Positions 17,738 through 26,619 of a stretch of 64,000 nucleotides of DNA are shown here, piece after piece. The stretch's first letter is position 1; every line of letters begins with the position of its first letter. Below the pieces are notes generated by a model. That model was not told the DNA's origin and made no database searches. It worked only from the letters and a program-made list of their open reading frames with translations. This DNA comes from Desulfobacteraceae bacterium (lineage in GTDB: Bacteria > Desulfobacterota > Desulfobacteria > Desulfobacterales > Desulfosalsimonadaceae), in the NCBI GenBank assembly GCA_003599885.1, contig QZKW01000045.1, forward strand, positions 1 to 64,000. The letters are read 5' to 3'. A program made the position numbers and the translations under genes.

Positions 17738-18436
17738 ATGATTCAACTTGAGATGGAAGAACTGGCTGCAAGTTTGAGCCTGACCCCCGCTACAGTGGAG
17801 CGGTGGATACGTCAGGGCCGGCTGCCGGTTCGGCAAAAAGGGAACCGGTGTCTTTTCAGTTTTTCGTCCTTGAAAAAATGGGCGGATACCAATCATCTGA
17901 TGTTTGTCCTACCGGGTTCGGGCGGTCCAGAAGAAACGGAAATTCAGGAAGATATACTTTACAAAGCGATTGAGCGCGGAGGGATTTATTATGATATGGA
18001 AGGCGATTCCATCGAGGCGGTCCTGCGCTCGGCTGTCATCCGGATCAACGGGTCCCAATCCCGGGACCAGAACCAATTGTTTTTAGAGAGCCTCCTTGAC
18101 AGGGAACAATTAATGTCCACCGGCATTGGCAGGGGCGTGGCGATTCCCCATCCCAGGACACCATTTGAGGATGGGGATGCTCCCCCTCAAATCGCCGTTT
18201 GTTTTTTGAAAACACCCATCGATTACAAAGCCGTGGACCGGAAACCGGTGTTTGTCCTGTTTGTGCTGGTGTCCCCGTCCGCCAAAAGCCATCTCCAATT
18301 GCTGGCCCGGTTGTCCTATTGTCTGAGGGATGATACCTTCGTGCAATTTTTGAATCAAAGACCGGGTCCGGATGCTTTTTATGAGAGAATCCGTGAATTT
18401 TACCATCAGCTTGACGGGGCGGGAAGCGCTTCGTGA
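17738..18436 (+). CDS. DNA-binding HTH domain fused to PTS EIIA-Ntr-like domain
   Basis: 232 residues. Residues 5-52 form an excisionase/MerR-type helix-turn-helix (AASLSLTPATVERWIRQGRL, then FSSLKKWAD). Residues 70-225 are an EIIA domain of the fructose/nitrogen PTS family: phospho-His138 in GVAIPHPR, plus SPSAKSHLQLLARLSYCL. No sugar permease or EIIB is nearby, so it is regulatory, as PtsN is. Its stop overlaps the GTG start of the ClC channel gene by 4 bp, which strongly suggests coupled translation and a role in ion balance. Confidence 0.86.
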   Translation: MIQLEMEELAASLSLTPATVERWIRQGRLPVRQKGNRCLFSFSSLKKWADTNHLMFVLPGSGGPEETEIQEDILYKAIERGGIYYDMEGDSIEAVLRSAVIRINGSQSRDQNQLFLESLLDREQLMSTGIGRGVAIPHPRTPFEDGDAPPQIAVCFLKTPIDYKAVDRKPVFVLFVLVSPSAKSHLQLLARLSYCLRDDTFVQFLNQRPGPDAFYERIREFYHQLDGAGSAS

Positions 18437-20178
18437 AGAAAACGAAAACAAAGCGCCGTTCAACGCTGCGATTTTATTCCTGGTATAAGTTTATTTCCCG
18501 GTTTGATGACCGTCTGATGCTGATTATTATGGGCGCTTTGGTGGGTGTATGCAGCGGGCTGGCTGCCCTGGCCCTGCATCACGGTCTCATCGCCATGGCC
18601 GAGTTGACTCATGGCTATCTGCCTTACTGGTGGTCATTTGTACTGCCGGGTATCGGGGCCGCGCTGTCTGCGATATTTATTGATAAAGTTTTCAGAGAAG
18701 GCGAGGCTGGGCATGGGGTGCCGGAAGTTGTGCAAAGCGTATCGTGTTTTGGCGGGATGATGCGGTTCCGGTCGAGTTTTTCGCCTCTGATTTCCAGTTG
18801 CCTGACCATTGGCAGCGGCGGCTCTGCCGGGCCGGAAGCGCCGGTGGTGATGAGCGGCGCCGCCATCGGGTCAAATATCGCCCAGCTTTTTTCATTAAAT
18901 GAACGCCAGCGGATAACCCTTGTGGGATGCGGCACTGCCGGCGCTATCGCCGCTATTTTTAACGCGCCCATAGCCGGACTGGTTTTTACCATTGAAATCA
19001 TTGTCGGTGAATGGTCTGCCTTAAACATCGTTCCCATTGCCGTGGCTTCGGTGTCCGGCGCCCAGATCTGCCGGCTGCTTCAGGGTAACCAGATTGCTTT
19101 TACCAATTTGCCGTTTACGGTGAATGTGTCAGATACACTGGTCTGTATAGGGCTTGCGGTTGTCACCGCCGGCGCTTCCATTCTGTTGACGCGGGCGCTT
19201 CGGGTGTCGCACCGCCTGTCCCTTTCTGTCCCTGTGCCCGTCTGGGTCCGGGCGGCATTGGGGGGATGTCTGGTGGGCGGGATCGGCTGGTTTTTGCCGG
19301 ATGTGCTTGGCCAGGGGTATCATTCCATTCAGACGGTGGTGGAGGGTTCGTTTCCGAAAGGACTCTTGTTTATCGGGCTGATCGTCCTGGCAAAAATTAT
19401 GGCGACAGCGGTCACTCTGGGGTCGGGGGGGGCCGGGGGGATTTTTGCGCCTTCTCTGGTGATCGGCAGCTTCAGCGGCCTCCTGTATCACCGCTTCATC
19501 TCCATGGCCTGGCCGGGTATGGCCTGGGCGGATGAAGGCTGTTTTGCGCTTTTGGGAATGGCCGGTCTGATCAGCGGGATTCTTCAGGCGCCGCTTACCG
19601 GCATATTCCTCATTGTCGAGATTACCGGCGGCTATGAAGTGATTTTACCGCTGATTCTGATTTCCGTCATCTCGACCACCTTATGCCATTCATTTGAACC
19701 GGCATCCTATTATCTGAAGGACCTGGTGGAAAAAGGCCGTTTTCTCAGGCCCCGAACCGATGCCCGGGTGCTTGCGGACCTGCAGGTGGCCGAACTGGTT
19801 GAAACCGATTGCATGAAAGTCAGAAAAGAAATGACGCTGGGGGATTTTGTCAAAATCATGCAAAAATCCCATCGCAATTTCTTTCCTGTCGAAGATCCGT
19901 CCACCGGCGCATTTCTGGGGATGATCCGTCTGGATGATATCCGGGAATATCTGTTTGAACCCATGCTGTACGATACGGTTTTTTTGGAGCAGATTATGGA
20001 CAGCCGTGTCGAGACGGTGGGGCTGAATGATGATGTGGCGCAGATCCTTGCGAGTATGGATTCCCGGCGGCTGTTCAGTATGCCGGTGGTTGAGAATGGC
20101 CGGTTTGTCGGAATGATTTCAAAGGCGACGCTGCTGGATAAGTACCGGTATGAACTGATGGTTCAAACCCATATCTGA
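18433..20178 (+). CDS. ClC family chloride channel/exchanger with C-terminal CBS pair
   Basis: 581 residues starting at GTG. About 10-12 hydrophobic segments fill 25-425. The selectivity motifs are GSGGSAGPEAPVV (aligned to GREGP of E. coli ClcA, so the gating Glu is kept near residue 135) and GSGGAGGIFAPSLVIG. Residues about 445-575 hold two CBS domains (EMTLGDFVKIMQ...; VGLNDDVAQILASM...), which usually bind adenosine nucleotides. It moves chloride (or another anion), perhaps coupled to protons. It is translationally coupled to the HTH-EIIA gene and ends only 2 bp from the convergent murI stop. Confidence 0.9.
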   Translation: MKKTKTKRRSTLRFYSWYKFISRFDDRLMLIIMGALVGVCSGLAALALHHGLIAMAELTHGYLPYWWSFVLPGIGAALSAIFIDKVFREGEAGHGVPEVVQSVSCFGGMMRFRSSFSPLISSCLTIGSGGSAGPEAPVVMSGAAIGSNIAQLFSLNERQRITLVGCGTAGAIAAIFNAPIAGLVFTIEIIVGEWSALNIVPIAVASVSGAQICRLLQGNQIAFTNLPFTVNVSDTLVCIGLAVVTAGASILLTRALRVSHRLSLSVPVPVWVRAALGGCLVGGIGWFLPDVLGQGYHSIQTVVEGSFPKGLLFIGLIVLAKIMATAVTLGSGGAGGIFAPSLVIGSFSGLLYHRFISMAWPGMAWADEGCFALLGMAGLISGILQAPLTGIFLIVEITGGYEVILPLILISVISTTLCHSFEPASYYLKDLVEKGRFLRPRTDARVLADLQVAELVETDCMKVRKEMTLGDFVKIMQKSHRNFFPVEDPSTGAFLGMIRLDDIREYLFEPMLYDTVFLEQIMDSRVETVGLNDDVAQILASMDSRRLFSMPVVENGRFVGMISKATLLDKYRYELMVQTHI

Positions 20179-20180
20179 TG

Positions 20181-20966
20181 TCAAAGATTCACATGCTTGA
20201 GGTCAATATGCTGGCGAATGACGGATTTGGCTGTTTTTTCAAATTGCGAGGTGATGTCGGAAACAAAAAAATCGGTATGGCCGTTTTTGGATAATTCCCG
20301 GTCCGATTCCGGTGAAGCGGCGAGAAAGGCTTTTATTTGTTCGGCGACTGCCGTGGATGAGCTGATGACCCGCACCCGTTTCCCGATTTTGTGTTCAATA
20401 ATCGGAATCAGCAAAGGATAGTGGGTGCAGCCGAGAATCAGGGTATCGATTTGTTTCATTTTTAACGGATGAAGATATTTTTTGACAATCATCCGGGTTT
20501 CCGGTTTTTTCAGCCAGCCTTCTTCCACCAGCGGCACCAGAAGCGGACAGGCTGCGGAATACACTTTGGCGTCCGGCTTTCTTTCCTTGATTTTTTTTTC
20601 ATAAATACCGCTGGCGATGGTGGCCCGGGTGCCGATCACCCCGATAATGGATTTTTTCGTCATCTTGAGGGAATAGTTCACCGCAGGGGTGATCACTTCA
20701 TAGATGGGCAGGGAAAACCGCTCTTTTAATGCTTCGGTCGCCACGCTGGAGGCGGTGTTGCAAGCCATGACGATCATTTTCGCTCCCTGTTTGATGAGAA
20801 ACTCGGTGTTCTGGAGCGAATATTCAATGACGGTTTTACTGCTTTTATTTCCGTAAGGCGTACGGGCCGTGTCCCCGAAATAGATCATGTCATATCCCGG
20901 AAGGGTATCCATAATGGCGCGGACAACTGTGAGCCCGCCAATGCCTGAATCAAAAACACCAATCAT
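20181..20966 (-). CDS. murI: Glutamate racemase
   Basis: 261 residues. Both catalytic cysteines are present: Cys69 in VMACNTASSV and Cys180 in LGCTHYPLL. The N-terminal signature is FDSGIGGLTVVRAI, and YFGDTARTPYG follows. It converts L- to D-glutamate for peptidoglycan. Last gene of the minus-strand run dnaX-ybaB-recR-ykgJ-murI, 9 bp after the ykgJ-like gene. Its stop is 2 bp from that of the converging ClC gene, so transcripts from both sides must overlap. Confidence 0.96.
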   Translation of the reverse strand: MIGVFDSGIGGLTVVRAIMDTLPGYDMIYFGDTARTPYGNKSSKTVIEYSLQNTEFLIKQGAKMIVMACNTASSVATEALKERFSLPIYEVITPAVNYSLKMTKKSIIGVIGTRATIASGIYEKKIKERKPDAKVYSAACPLLVPLVEEGWLKKPETRMIVKKYLHPLKMKQIDTLILGCTHYPLLIPIIEHKIGKRVRVISSSTAVAEQIKAFLAASPESDRELSKNGHTDFFVSDITSQFEKTAKSVIRQHIDLKHVNL

Positions 20967-20975
20967 GACAAATAG

Positions 20976-21398
20976 TTATTCCTTGGCTTGGCGATTGTCT
21001 GACAATATTTTTTTGATGCACTTCTGCACAACCTTCAGGGGATAATCTGTTCGAATCCCGGGGCAGGCCCCGGACATGATTTCCCAGTTGGCAGGGTCGA
21101 TCATTACGCTCTCGATAAATGGCCAGGCTTTGCACATGCGGGGTTTGACCGGATGAATCGTACAGAGCTTCTCATCGTCCCAGAAAACGCAAAACTGATC
21201 TTTTTTCTGGGCAAGCACCGGCAGGCCTCCGGACAACTGGCAAAAATCCCTGACAAACGTATCTGGCCGGGTTCCGATAAATTGCGCGATGTTTTCAATG
21301 TCCGCCTGGGTGACATAGGTCCCGCCAAACCCTTTGCAGCAATCCCCGCATTTCTGGCATTCAAATAAATCTTCAGGCTGAACGGATTTAAATGGCAT
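20976..21398 (-). CDS. YkgJ-type Cys-cluster protein
   Basis: 140 residues with the C-x2-C-x2-C-C cluster (FECQKCGDCCKGFGG) near 13-22 and the later KLCTIHPVKPRMCKAWPF, typical of the YkgJ/UPF0153 family. The eight or so cysteines probably bind zinc or an Fe-S cluster; biochemical role unknown. Start overlaps recR's stop by 11 bp. It sits between recR and murI in a conserved-looking operon, but I cannot tie it to DNA repair. Confidence 0.82.
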   Translation of the reverse strand: MPFKSVQPEDLFECQKCGDCCKGFGGTYVTQADIENIAQFIGTRPDTFVRDFCQLSGGLPVLAQKKDQFCVFWDDEKLCTIHPVKPRMCKAWPFIESVMIDPANWEIMSGACPGIRTDYPLKVVQKCIKKILSDNRQAKE

Positions 21399-21987
21399 GC
21401 CGCGCCTCCATGGCTTTTTTTAAGGTCACCTGATCCACATACTTTAACTCGCCGCCCACCGGAACGCCGGATGCTATCCGGGTAGTCGTCACCGGATAGC
21501 GGGCAAGACGCTCGGAAATATAGCTTGCGGTCGCCTCGCCTTCCACACTGGTGCTGGTGGCGATGATGATTTCTTTGACAGTGCCGCTGGCCGTTTTTTC
21601 CAAAAGTTCTTTGATGCGGATGTCGCCGGGCCCGATGTTGTCCATGGGAGAAAGCAGTCCTTGCAGCAGGTGGTAAGTCCCTGTATAAGCGCCTGATTTT
21701 TCAATGGCGACCATATCGGCCTGGTTTTCCACCACGCACAGCATGCCGGTGTCCCTTGCCGGATTACTGCAAATGCGGCATAAATCCCCATCGCTTAATG
21801 CAAAGCACCGGACGCAAAGGCGTACGTTTTTTTTCAGGTCGTCGATATTCCGGGCCAGTTCCAGGACGTCAGCTTCTGGCGCATTCAGTAAATGCATGGC
21901 CAGCCGTTCCGCAGTTTTGGTGCCGATACCGGGCAGGCGGCCCAGGCTGTGAATAACTTTTTTGATGGAAGCGGGATAATGGTTCAT
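21388..21987 (-). CDS. recR: Recombination mediator RecR
   Basis: 199 residues, standard length: N-terminal helix-hairpin-helix (LPGIGTKTAERLAMHLL), Cys4 zinc finger (CVRCFALSDGDLCRIC), Toprim domain (CVVENQADMVAIE), C-terminal motif with GVPVGGELKYVD. It acts with RecF/RecO to load RecA at gaps. Third in dnaX-ybaB-recR, the usual bacterial order, 70 bp after ybaB. Confidence 0.97.
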   Translation of the reverse strand: MNHYPASIKKVIHSLGRLPGIGTKTAERLAMHLLNAPEADVLELARNIDDLKKNVRLCVRCFALSDGDLCRICSNPARDTGMLCVVENQADMVAIEKSGAYTGTYHLLQGLLSPMDNIGPGDIRIKELLEKTASGTVKEIIIATSTSVEGEATASYISERLARYPVTTTRIASGVPVGGELKYVDQVTLKKAMEARHAI

Positions 21988-22057
21988 GGCCCTGTAATGA
22001 CAATTTATTTAAATTTAATTTAACGTGACGGTCGGATGGATGACGTTGATTCAGCGA

Positions 22058-22369
22058 TTACATTAATCCGGGAATATTCAGGCCCCCGGTCAGTTTGCTC
22101 ATCTCGCTCGACACCATTTTCTGGGATTGCGCCAAGGCTTCATTGACGGCAGCAAGGATCAAGTCCTGAAGCATTTCAACGTCCTCAGGATCAACCACTT
22201 CTTTTTCAATGGAAATGGAAACAATTTCCTGTTTGCCGTTTGCCACCACTTTGACCATGCCGCCGCCGGAAGATGCTTCAATTGTTTTTAAGGCCATTTC
22301 TTCCTGCATTCTGGCCATTTTATTTTGCATCTGTTGCGCCTGTTTCATCAACTGTTTCATATTGTTCAT
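22058..22369 (-). CDS. ybaB: YbaB/EbfC family nucleoid-associated protein
   Basis: 103 residues from the ATG at 22369 (MNNMKQLMKQAQQMQNKM), chosen because AGGAGG stands 8 nt upstream; the open frame extends 10 codons further but lacks such a site. The Met/Gln-rich coiled-coil start, GGGMVKVVANGKQEIVSISI core and DLILAAVNEAL helix define the family. It binds DNA as a tweezer-like dimer. The ATG directly follows the dnaX stop (1 bp), and the gene lies between dnaX and recR as in most bacteria. Confidence 0.94.
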   Translation of the reverse strand: MNNMKQLMKQAQQMQNKMARMQEEMALKTIEASSGGGMVKVVANGKQEIVSISIEKEVVDPEDVEMLQDLILAAVNEALAQSQKMVSSEMSKLTGGLNIPGLM

Positions 22370-22370
22370 T

Positions 22371-24224
22371 TTAAGCCTCCTGTAAGAGTTTAATTTCAAC
22401 GATTTTGCCGTTGAATAATTTCATGGCTTCTTCAACCACCGGATGACTGAGCGCTTCTGTTTCCAAAAGCCGGGCTTCCTTTTTTTTCATCCGGGAGGTA
22501 TTGGTTTCCAGCAAACGGGGTGAGAACGAGATTTTTATCTCTTTTCCAAAATAACGATTGCAAATGCTTTGCAGCAGGTCAAGGTTCCCTGGTTTTTGCG
22601 CAAAGTTAATATTGAACTGAGTCGCTGTAAACGCGATATCCAGCGCATCAGGGGCGGGTTTTCTGGCGGTGCTTTCCGAGAAACAGGATTTTAATGAGGG
22701 CTGTTCCAGGGCCATGACCGCCAGGATGTTTTTCCAGGACAATGCCGCCGGTTCATCAGGGTCAGCGGTTGCCGAATCTGTTTCAGGCGTGGATGAAAAC
22801 GGTTTTTGAGGCCCACTTTCTTTGACCGCATCCGGCTCTTTTTCTTCACCGGGAGAAGTTTTTTTTTCTGAACCCGGAGTCGAATACCCCGGCTGATCCT
22901 TTTCTGAAATTTTGGATACGGGAATGTCCGGTTGGCTGGAAGGCGATGCGCCCGGTGATATGTTTGTCGGAATGGCCGGGATCGCGGGTGCGGAGTTAAA
23001 TGCTGATTTTTGGAGTTCGGATTCTCCGGAGTATTCCTTTTGAACTGTTCCAGGCGAATTCACATGGGCTGAAGCCTCTGAAAATCCTTTCCGGAACGCA
23101 TCCATTTTTTCAATCAGGGTGTCGATGGATACTGCCGGCGGCATCTGCAATATGCGGAAAAATGCCATTTCCATGGCCAGTCGGGGCTGGGCGGAAAACC
23201 GGACGCTGGTTTCCTCTTTAAAAAGCTGGTCCAGGATCTGGTTGATGCGTATTTTCGGAATTTCCCGGATCTGTTCGTGCATGGCCTGTTGTTCAAATTC
23301 CGGGACATTGGTCAATATTCTGGGGCCTCCGCCCAGTTTGACCACCAGAAGGTTTCTGAAATGTTCAATAAATTCTGAAAACAGTTTGACCATATGCTGA
23401 CCGCGATCATAGAGGCGATCGATAATGTCGATTACTTTCCCGGCGTCCCTGTCAAATACAGCCTGGGACATCTCAAACAGGCTCTGCCGATCCAGGCCGC
23501 CCAGAACATCCATGATCTGTTCCATGCCGATGGGGCCTGAAACGCTCGTAATAACAAGATCCAGAAGGCTCAGGGCGTCCCGGATGCTGCCATCGGCTTC
23601 CCGGCCGATGATGGTTAGCGCTTCCCGGCTGATATCAATCGCCTCTTGTTGGCAGAGGTGCGCCATGTGGTCAATGATGGCGTCGATATCCACGCGGCGG
23701 CAGTCATGCCGCTGGCACCTTGAAAGTATGGTGATGGGGATTTTATTCGGTTCCGTGGTGGCGAAGAAAAATTTGACATGGCTGGGCGGTTCTTCAAGAA
23801 TTTTAAGAAGCGCATTAAAAGCCGAATCGCTGAGCATATGGACTTCATCAATAATATATATTTTATACGGACTGTGCGCCGGCATATAGTGCGCATTTTC
23901 ACGGATTTCACGAATATTGTCGACTTTATTATTGGATGCGCCGTCGATTTCAAATACATCAGCTGCATGCCCGGACGTGATTTCCAGGCATGAACTGCAT
24001 GTATTGCAGGGGGTTGCAGTGGGTCCGGATTCACAATTGACGCATTTGGCCAGAATCCGGGCGATGGTGGTCTTGCCGGTGCCTCTGGGGCCGGACAAAA
24101 GAATGGCGTGGGCCAGCCGTCCGGAGGTGAGTGCATTGCTCAGCGCTTTGGTGATATGGTCTTGTTTGACGACATCCTCAAATCGCTGGGGACGATATTT
24201 CCGTGCAAGAACCAGGTAAGCCAT
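22371..24224 (-). CDS. dnaX: DNA polymerase III subunits tau/gamma
   Basis: 617 residues. AAA+ clamp-loader ATPase: Walker A GPRGTGKTT, zinc-binding CVNC...CNTCSSC (four Cys), Walker B YIIDEVHML, sensor motif FFATTEPNKIP. Domain III ends near 370; a long Ser/Pro/Glu-rich linker (about 375-490) leads to the tau-specific domain that contacts the polymerase. Within the linker nine A lie at codons 453-456; a -1 shift there reads N-F-S-R then TGA, giving 459 residues, close to known gamma sizes. First gene of the operon. Confidence 0.96.
   Translation of the reverse strand: MAYLVLARKYRPQRFEDVVKQDHITKALSNALTSGRLAHAILLSGPRGTGKTTIARILAKCVNCESGPTATPCNTCSSCLEITSGHAADVFEIDGASNNKVDNIREIRENAHYMPAHSPYKIYIIDEVHMLSDSAFNALLKILEEPPSHVKFFFATTEPNKIPITILSRCQRHDCRRVDIDAIIDHMAHLCQQEAIDISREALTIIGREADGSIRDALSLLDLVITSVSGPIGMEQIMDVLGGLDRQSLFEMSQAVFDRDAGKVIDIIDRLYDRGQHMVKLFSEFIEHFRNLLVVKLGGGPRILTNVPEFEQQAMHEQIREIPKIRINQILDQLFKEETSVRFSAQPRLAMEMAFFRILQMPPAVSIDTLIEKMDAFRKGFSEASAHVNSPGTVQKEYSGESELQKSAFNSAPAIPAIPTNISPGASPSSQPDIPVSKISEKDQPGYSTPGSEKKTSPGEEKEPDAVKESGPQKPFSSTPETDSATADPDEPAALSWKNILAVMALEQPSLKSCFSESTARKPAPDALDIAFTATQFNINFAQKPGNLDLLQSICNRYFGKEIKISFSPRLLETNTSRMKKKEARLLETEALSHPVVEEAMKLFNGKIVEIKLLQEA
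22846..22868 (-). promoter_or_regulatory. Probable slippage/frameshift site in dnaX
   Basis: Minus-strand G followed by nine A (22867-22859), codons GAA AAA AAA Axx (453-456). One base back, the reading goes AAC TTC TCC CGG TGA (stop 22848-22846). Thermus dnaX makes gamma by transcript slippage at a run of nine A; E. coli uses A AAA AAG. I see no strong hairpin after the run, which favours polymerase slippage over ribosome pausing. Confidence 0.55.
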
Positions 24225-24389
24225 GAACGTGTTTCCGATTGAGATTGATCATGCGTGACAGTTACAAAAAAAATATTTCAGGATCCCGGCAATGGTTCCC
24301 ATCCAAGTGACCGTTAAGCGGATGCGCAAACAGCACGGGCGAAATTTTACAGACAGAAGGAAAAGGAAGGGTTTTTTGCCGGTTTAGTC

Positions 24390-24479
24390 TGGCGGAGAGA
24401 GAGGGATTCGAACCCTCGGTACCCTTTCGAGCACACACGCTTTCCAGGCGTGCACCTTCAGCCGCTCGGCCATCTCTCC
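24390..24479 (-). tRNA. tRNA-Ser (anticodon GGA)
   Basis: 90 nt including an encoded CCA (24392-24390). The acceptor arms GGAGAGA and TCTCTCC pair; D-loop GCCGAGCGGCTGAAGG; anticodon stem CACGC/GCGTG around CTGGAAA gives GGA; a long variable arm (GTGCTCGAAAGGGTACC region) as in class II Ser tRNAs; T-arm GAGGGTTCGAATCCCTC. Discriminator base is G. Confidence 0.97.
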
Positions 24480-24513
24480 GTAAACTTCAAAATCAGCTGC
24501 TATGTTTTCAATT

Positions 24514-24603
24514 TGGCGGAGAGGGTGGGATTTGAACCCACGATCCCGGTTACAGGATACCGCTTTTCGAGAGCGGCGCCTTCAGCCGCTCGGCCACCTC
24601 TCC
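24514..24603 (-). tRNA. tRNA-Ser (anticodon CGA)
   Basis: 90 nt with encoded CCA (24516-24514). Acceptor GGAGAGG/CCTCTCC, D-loop GCCGAGCGGCTGAAGG, anticodon stem CCGCT/AGCGG around CTCGAAA gives CGA, long variable arm with ATCC...GGAT, T-arm GTGGGTTCAAATCCCAC. It lies upstream of tRNA-Ser(GGA), 34 nt apart on the same strand, so probably one transcript. The shared acceptor and D-arm sequences point to a duplication. Confidence 0.97.
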
Positions 24604-24958
24604 AGATGATCAGGCGCATTATTGATTCGCCATGTGAAATTCCGCGTTGGTCGCAGAACGCCTCTTTTAAATTACGCAAAATATCCACTTTGTTTATTGG
24701 TGTCAAATAAAAAGTATCCGGCAGGGTATTTGTTCTTGATCTCAACTGGTGTTTGAGGCAAACTGTCGGTCAGCAACCCAATGGTATTTCAATTATCTTT
24801 TCAATCTGTTCGTTATATTTATGGTGCCGGTCTCTCGGTGGATATACGGTATTCCCATAAAGGTTTAAGCTCTTCTTTAAATCGTTTCAGCGTTATCTGG
24901 TTTTGCCGGTTTGAATCGTTTCACATTTTAATTCAATTCTGTGAGGGAGGCATTCATC
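24604..24958. other. Gene-free stretch between tRNA genes and the PilZ gene
   Basis: 355 bases between the divergent tRNA-Ser pair and the PilZ gene. It must hold both promoters, but I see no convincing -35/-10 pair, repeat or small coding frame. Confidence 0.5.
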
Positions 24959-25312
24959 ATGCAGCAACCGGAAAAATTTCCTTCTGAAAGACGCCGGCAT
25001 CCAAGGATCGAAACCCGTATCCCGATGAATCTGGTGGCAGATAAACGCAACGTGAGTGCGGAGACAATTAATCTGAGTATGAGCGGGGTACTCTGCCGGG
25101 TCGACCGGCCCATTGAGATGATGACATGCCTTGAAATCGTTTTGATGCTACCGCATGAAGGAGCGCCGGATGATGTAATATATGTGGAATGTGAAGGCAT
25201 TGTGGTCAGAGATGAAAAAACGGCGAATGGCCATCATGTCTCTATCTTTTTTAACAACATGGAAAAAGATGAAATGCGGAAACTGACCGCCTATATCGCC
25301 GTTCACAGTTAA
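24959..25312 (+). CDS. PilZ domain protein
   Basis: 117 residues from the ATG at 24959, which has GGGAGG 9 nt ahead; an upstream in-frame GTG overlaps that site and was not chosen. The N-terminal RRRHPRIETR is the RxxxR c-di-GMP motif of PilZ domains and NLSMSGVLCR corresponds to the D/NxSxxG motif, both needed to bind the nucleotide. The protein is one PilZ domain only, so it likely acts by contacting a partner in motility, polysaccharide or stress output. It stands alone. Confidence 0.85.
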   Translation: MQQPEKFPSERRRHPRIETRIPMNLVADKRNVSAETINLSMSGVLCRVDRPIEMMTCLEIVLMLPHEGAPDDVIYVECEGIVVRDEKTANGHHVSIFFNNMEKDEMRKLTAYIAVHS

Positions 25313-25517
25313 TAAAATTTTTTTTAAATCTGTTTTTTATGTTCCTTGAGAAGTGCTGACTCAGTAACATTCTGAAAAATAAATTAATATTTATCCGGAA
25401 TGGGCCGCGTTAAAAAGCATCTGTATGGCTCTGCATCTAGCAAGGCTTCGTACCTAAACCGGGTTATCGCTTACGGGTTTTTCCCACCCCAATCAATCAG
25501 GAACCATTCTTACTGGA

Positions 25518-26183
25518 TCACGGTGCAGTTTCCGCAGCCTTATCGATTTTTACTTCAACATTGGCCAGGTTTTGGAGGAGTGGATAGGTCGGATCGCCGA
25601 ACGCCATGGGAAGTATTGGTTCACATTCATACAGCGTGAGATGGGTTGCGGATTCTTCGTTGCGCAGCAAAATTTCCGCGCTAAAACTATCTAAGTTATA
25701 GGTTATGGTCAGCTTAAACCTTGACGCGTCAATGCCGCTGGCATTGTTTCTATGCAAATTTTTGAGATATAGTTGTTTGCAAATAAACCTGAAAAGCGAA
25801 GTCCCTGCAGCATCGTATCCCTCAAATCGTAAAGAATAAAAACCATTTTCAGTTACCTGAATATTCATTTCGGATTTGTCGATAGAGCTGATGCTGTTGT
25901 TGCATTTGCCACTGATTCTCAAATTTGAGAAAGTGTCTATATACTTGTGGCCGGGTGTTGTCGTGTGATCGTTGACGCAACCCATAGAGGAGTCGGCAAC
26001 CTCAATGTTCAATGCGCCGCCTGAGCACGTTTCCCAGGCGCTGTCCGGGTCTGAACCCGTGCCTGCGCTGTCAATTGTGACGGTAAATCCCAGAACCGTC
26101 AGCATATCATCGGGCGTATAGGTCTGGGCCTGGGCAAGCGAGGCGCAAAGGATGCAGGCTATTACATAAATAATTTTTTTCAT
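25518..26183 (-). CDS. Exported protein of unknown function
   Basis: 221 residues with a signal peptide (MKKIIYVIACILCASLAQAQ, cut near 20). The mature part is beta-rich and carries about seven cysteines (WETCSGG, MGCVND, SGKCNNS, FICKQL, LYECEP), which could form disulfides outside the cytoplasm. No family recognised. A GGAGGTGG ribosome site precedes the ATG. Flanked by poorly coding DNA on both sides (25313-25517 and 26184-26619), so it could be a recent or dispensable gene. Confidence 0.6.
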   Translation of the reverse strand: MKKIIYVIACILCASLAQAQTYTPDDMLTVLGFTVTIDSAGTGSDPDSAWETCSGGALNIEVADSSMGCVNDHTTTPGHKYIDTFSNLRISGKCNNSISSIDKSEMNIQVTENGFYSLRFEGYDAAGTSLFRFICKQLYLKNLHRNNASGIDASRFKLTITYNLDSFSAEILLRNEESATHLTLYECEPILPMAFGDPTYPLLQNLANVEVKIDKAAETAP

Positions 26184-26619
26184 AATTCCACCTCCATTTA
26201 AAAATTTGCATTTTGTTTTTTTCGGTCGATGGACTTATTCAGCACGGATATCAGATCCGGTCACCGGGCGGGAATTGCAAACAAAAGTTCCCTGGCGGTT
26301 TTTTCCGATTCATGATTCTAATGGCGCTTGGTGATCAATTCATCTATATTATAAAGTAGATGTTGCATCCGGCAGGCGCGTTTTAATTGCAGAATGAATT
26401 TTATCAATACAATTGAAAAGTAATACACGAGCGGAACCGGGGGAAAAGAAAGGTAGCGGCGGACTGCTGCAGAAAACCTGTAGATAATTGGTATAACATG
26501 TTTTTATTCATGGCGAATCCTCCATTGAGGACAAGAGCCATTGCCGGAAAAGATTGGGTATATTTTAAAACCATCATGACCATAAGTCAATTTTTATTCA
26601 AAAATCAATGGAGACAAAA
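26184..26619. other. Long gene-free stretch between divergent genes
   Basis: 436 bases between the exported protein gene (minus) and the lipoprotein gene (plus). AT-rich near 26330-26360. I see no small coding frame with a ribosome site, no repeat and no strong promoter. Confidence 0.5.

Noticed and set aside
18820-18860. Apparent loss of the gating glutamate in the ClC channel
   Set aside because: GSAGPEAP aligns with GSAGREGP, so the Glu is one place later and retained.
24450-24710. Plus-strand open frame across the tRNA-Ser genes
   Set aside because: It runs through two tRNA genes; the apparent protein is tRNA sequence read backwards.
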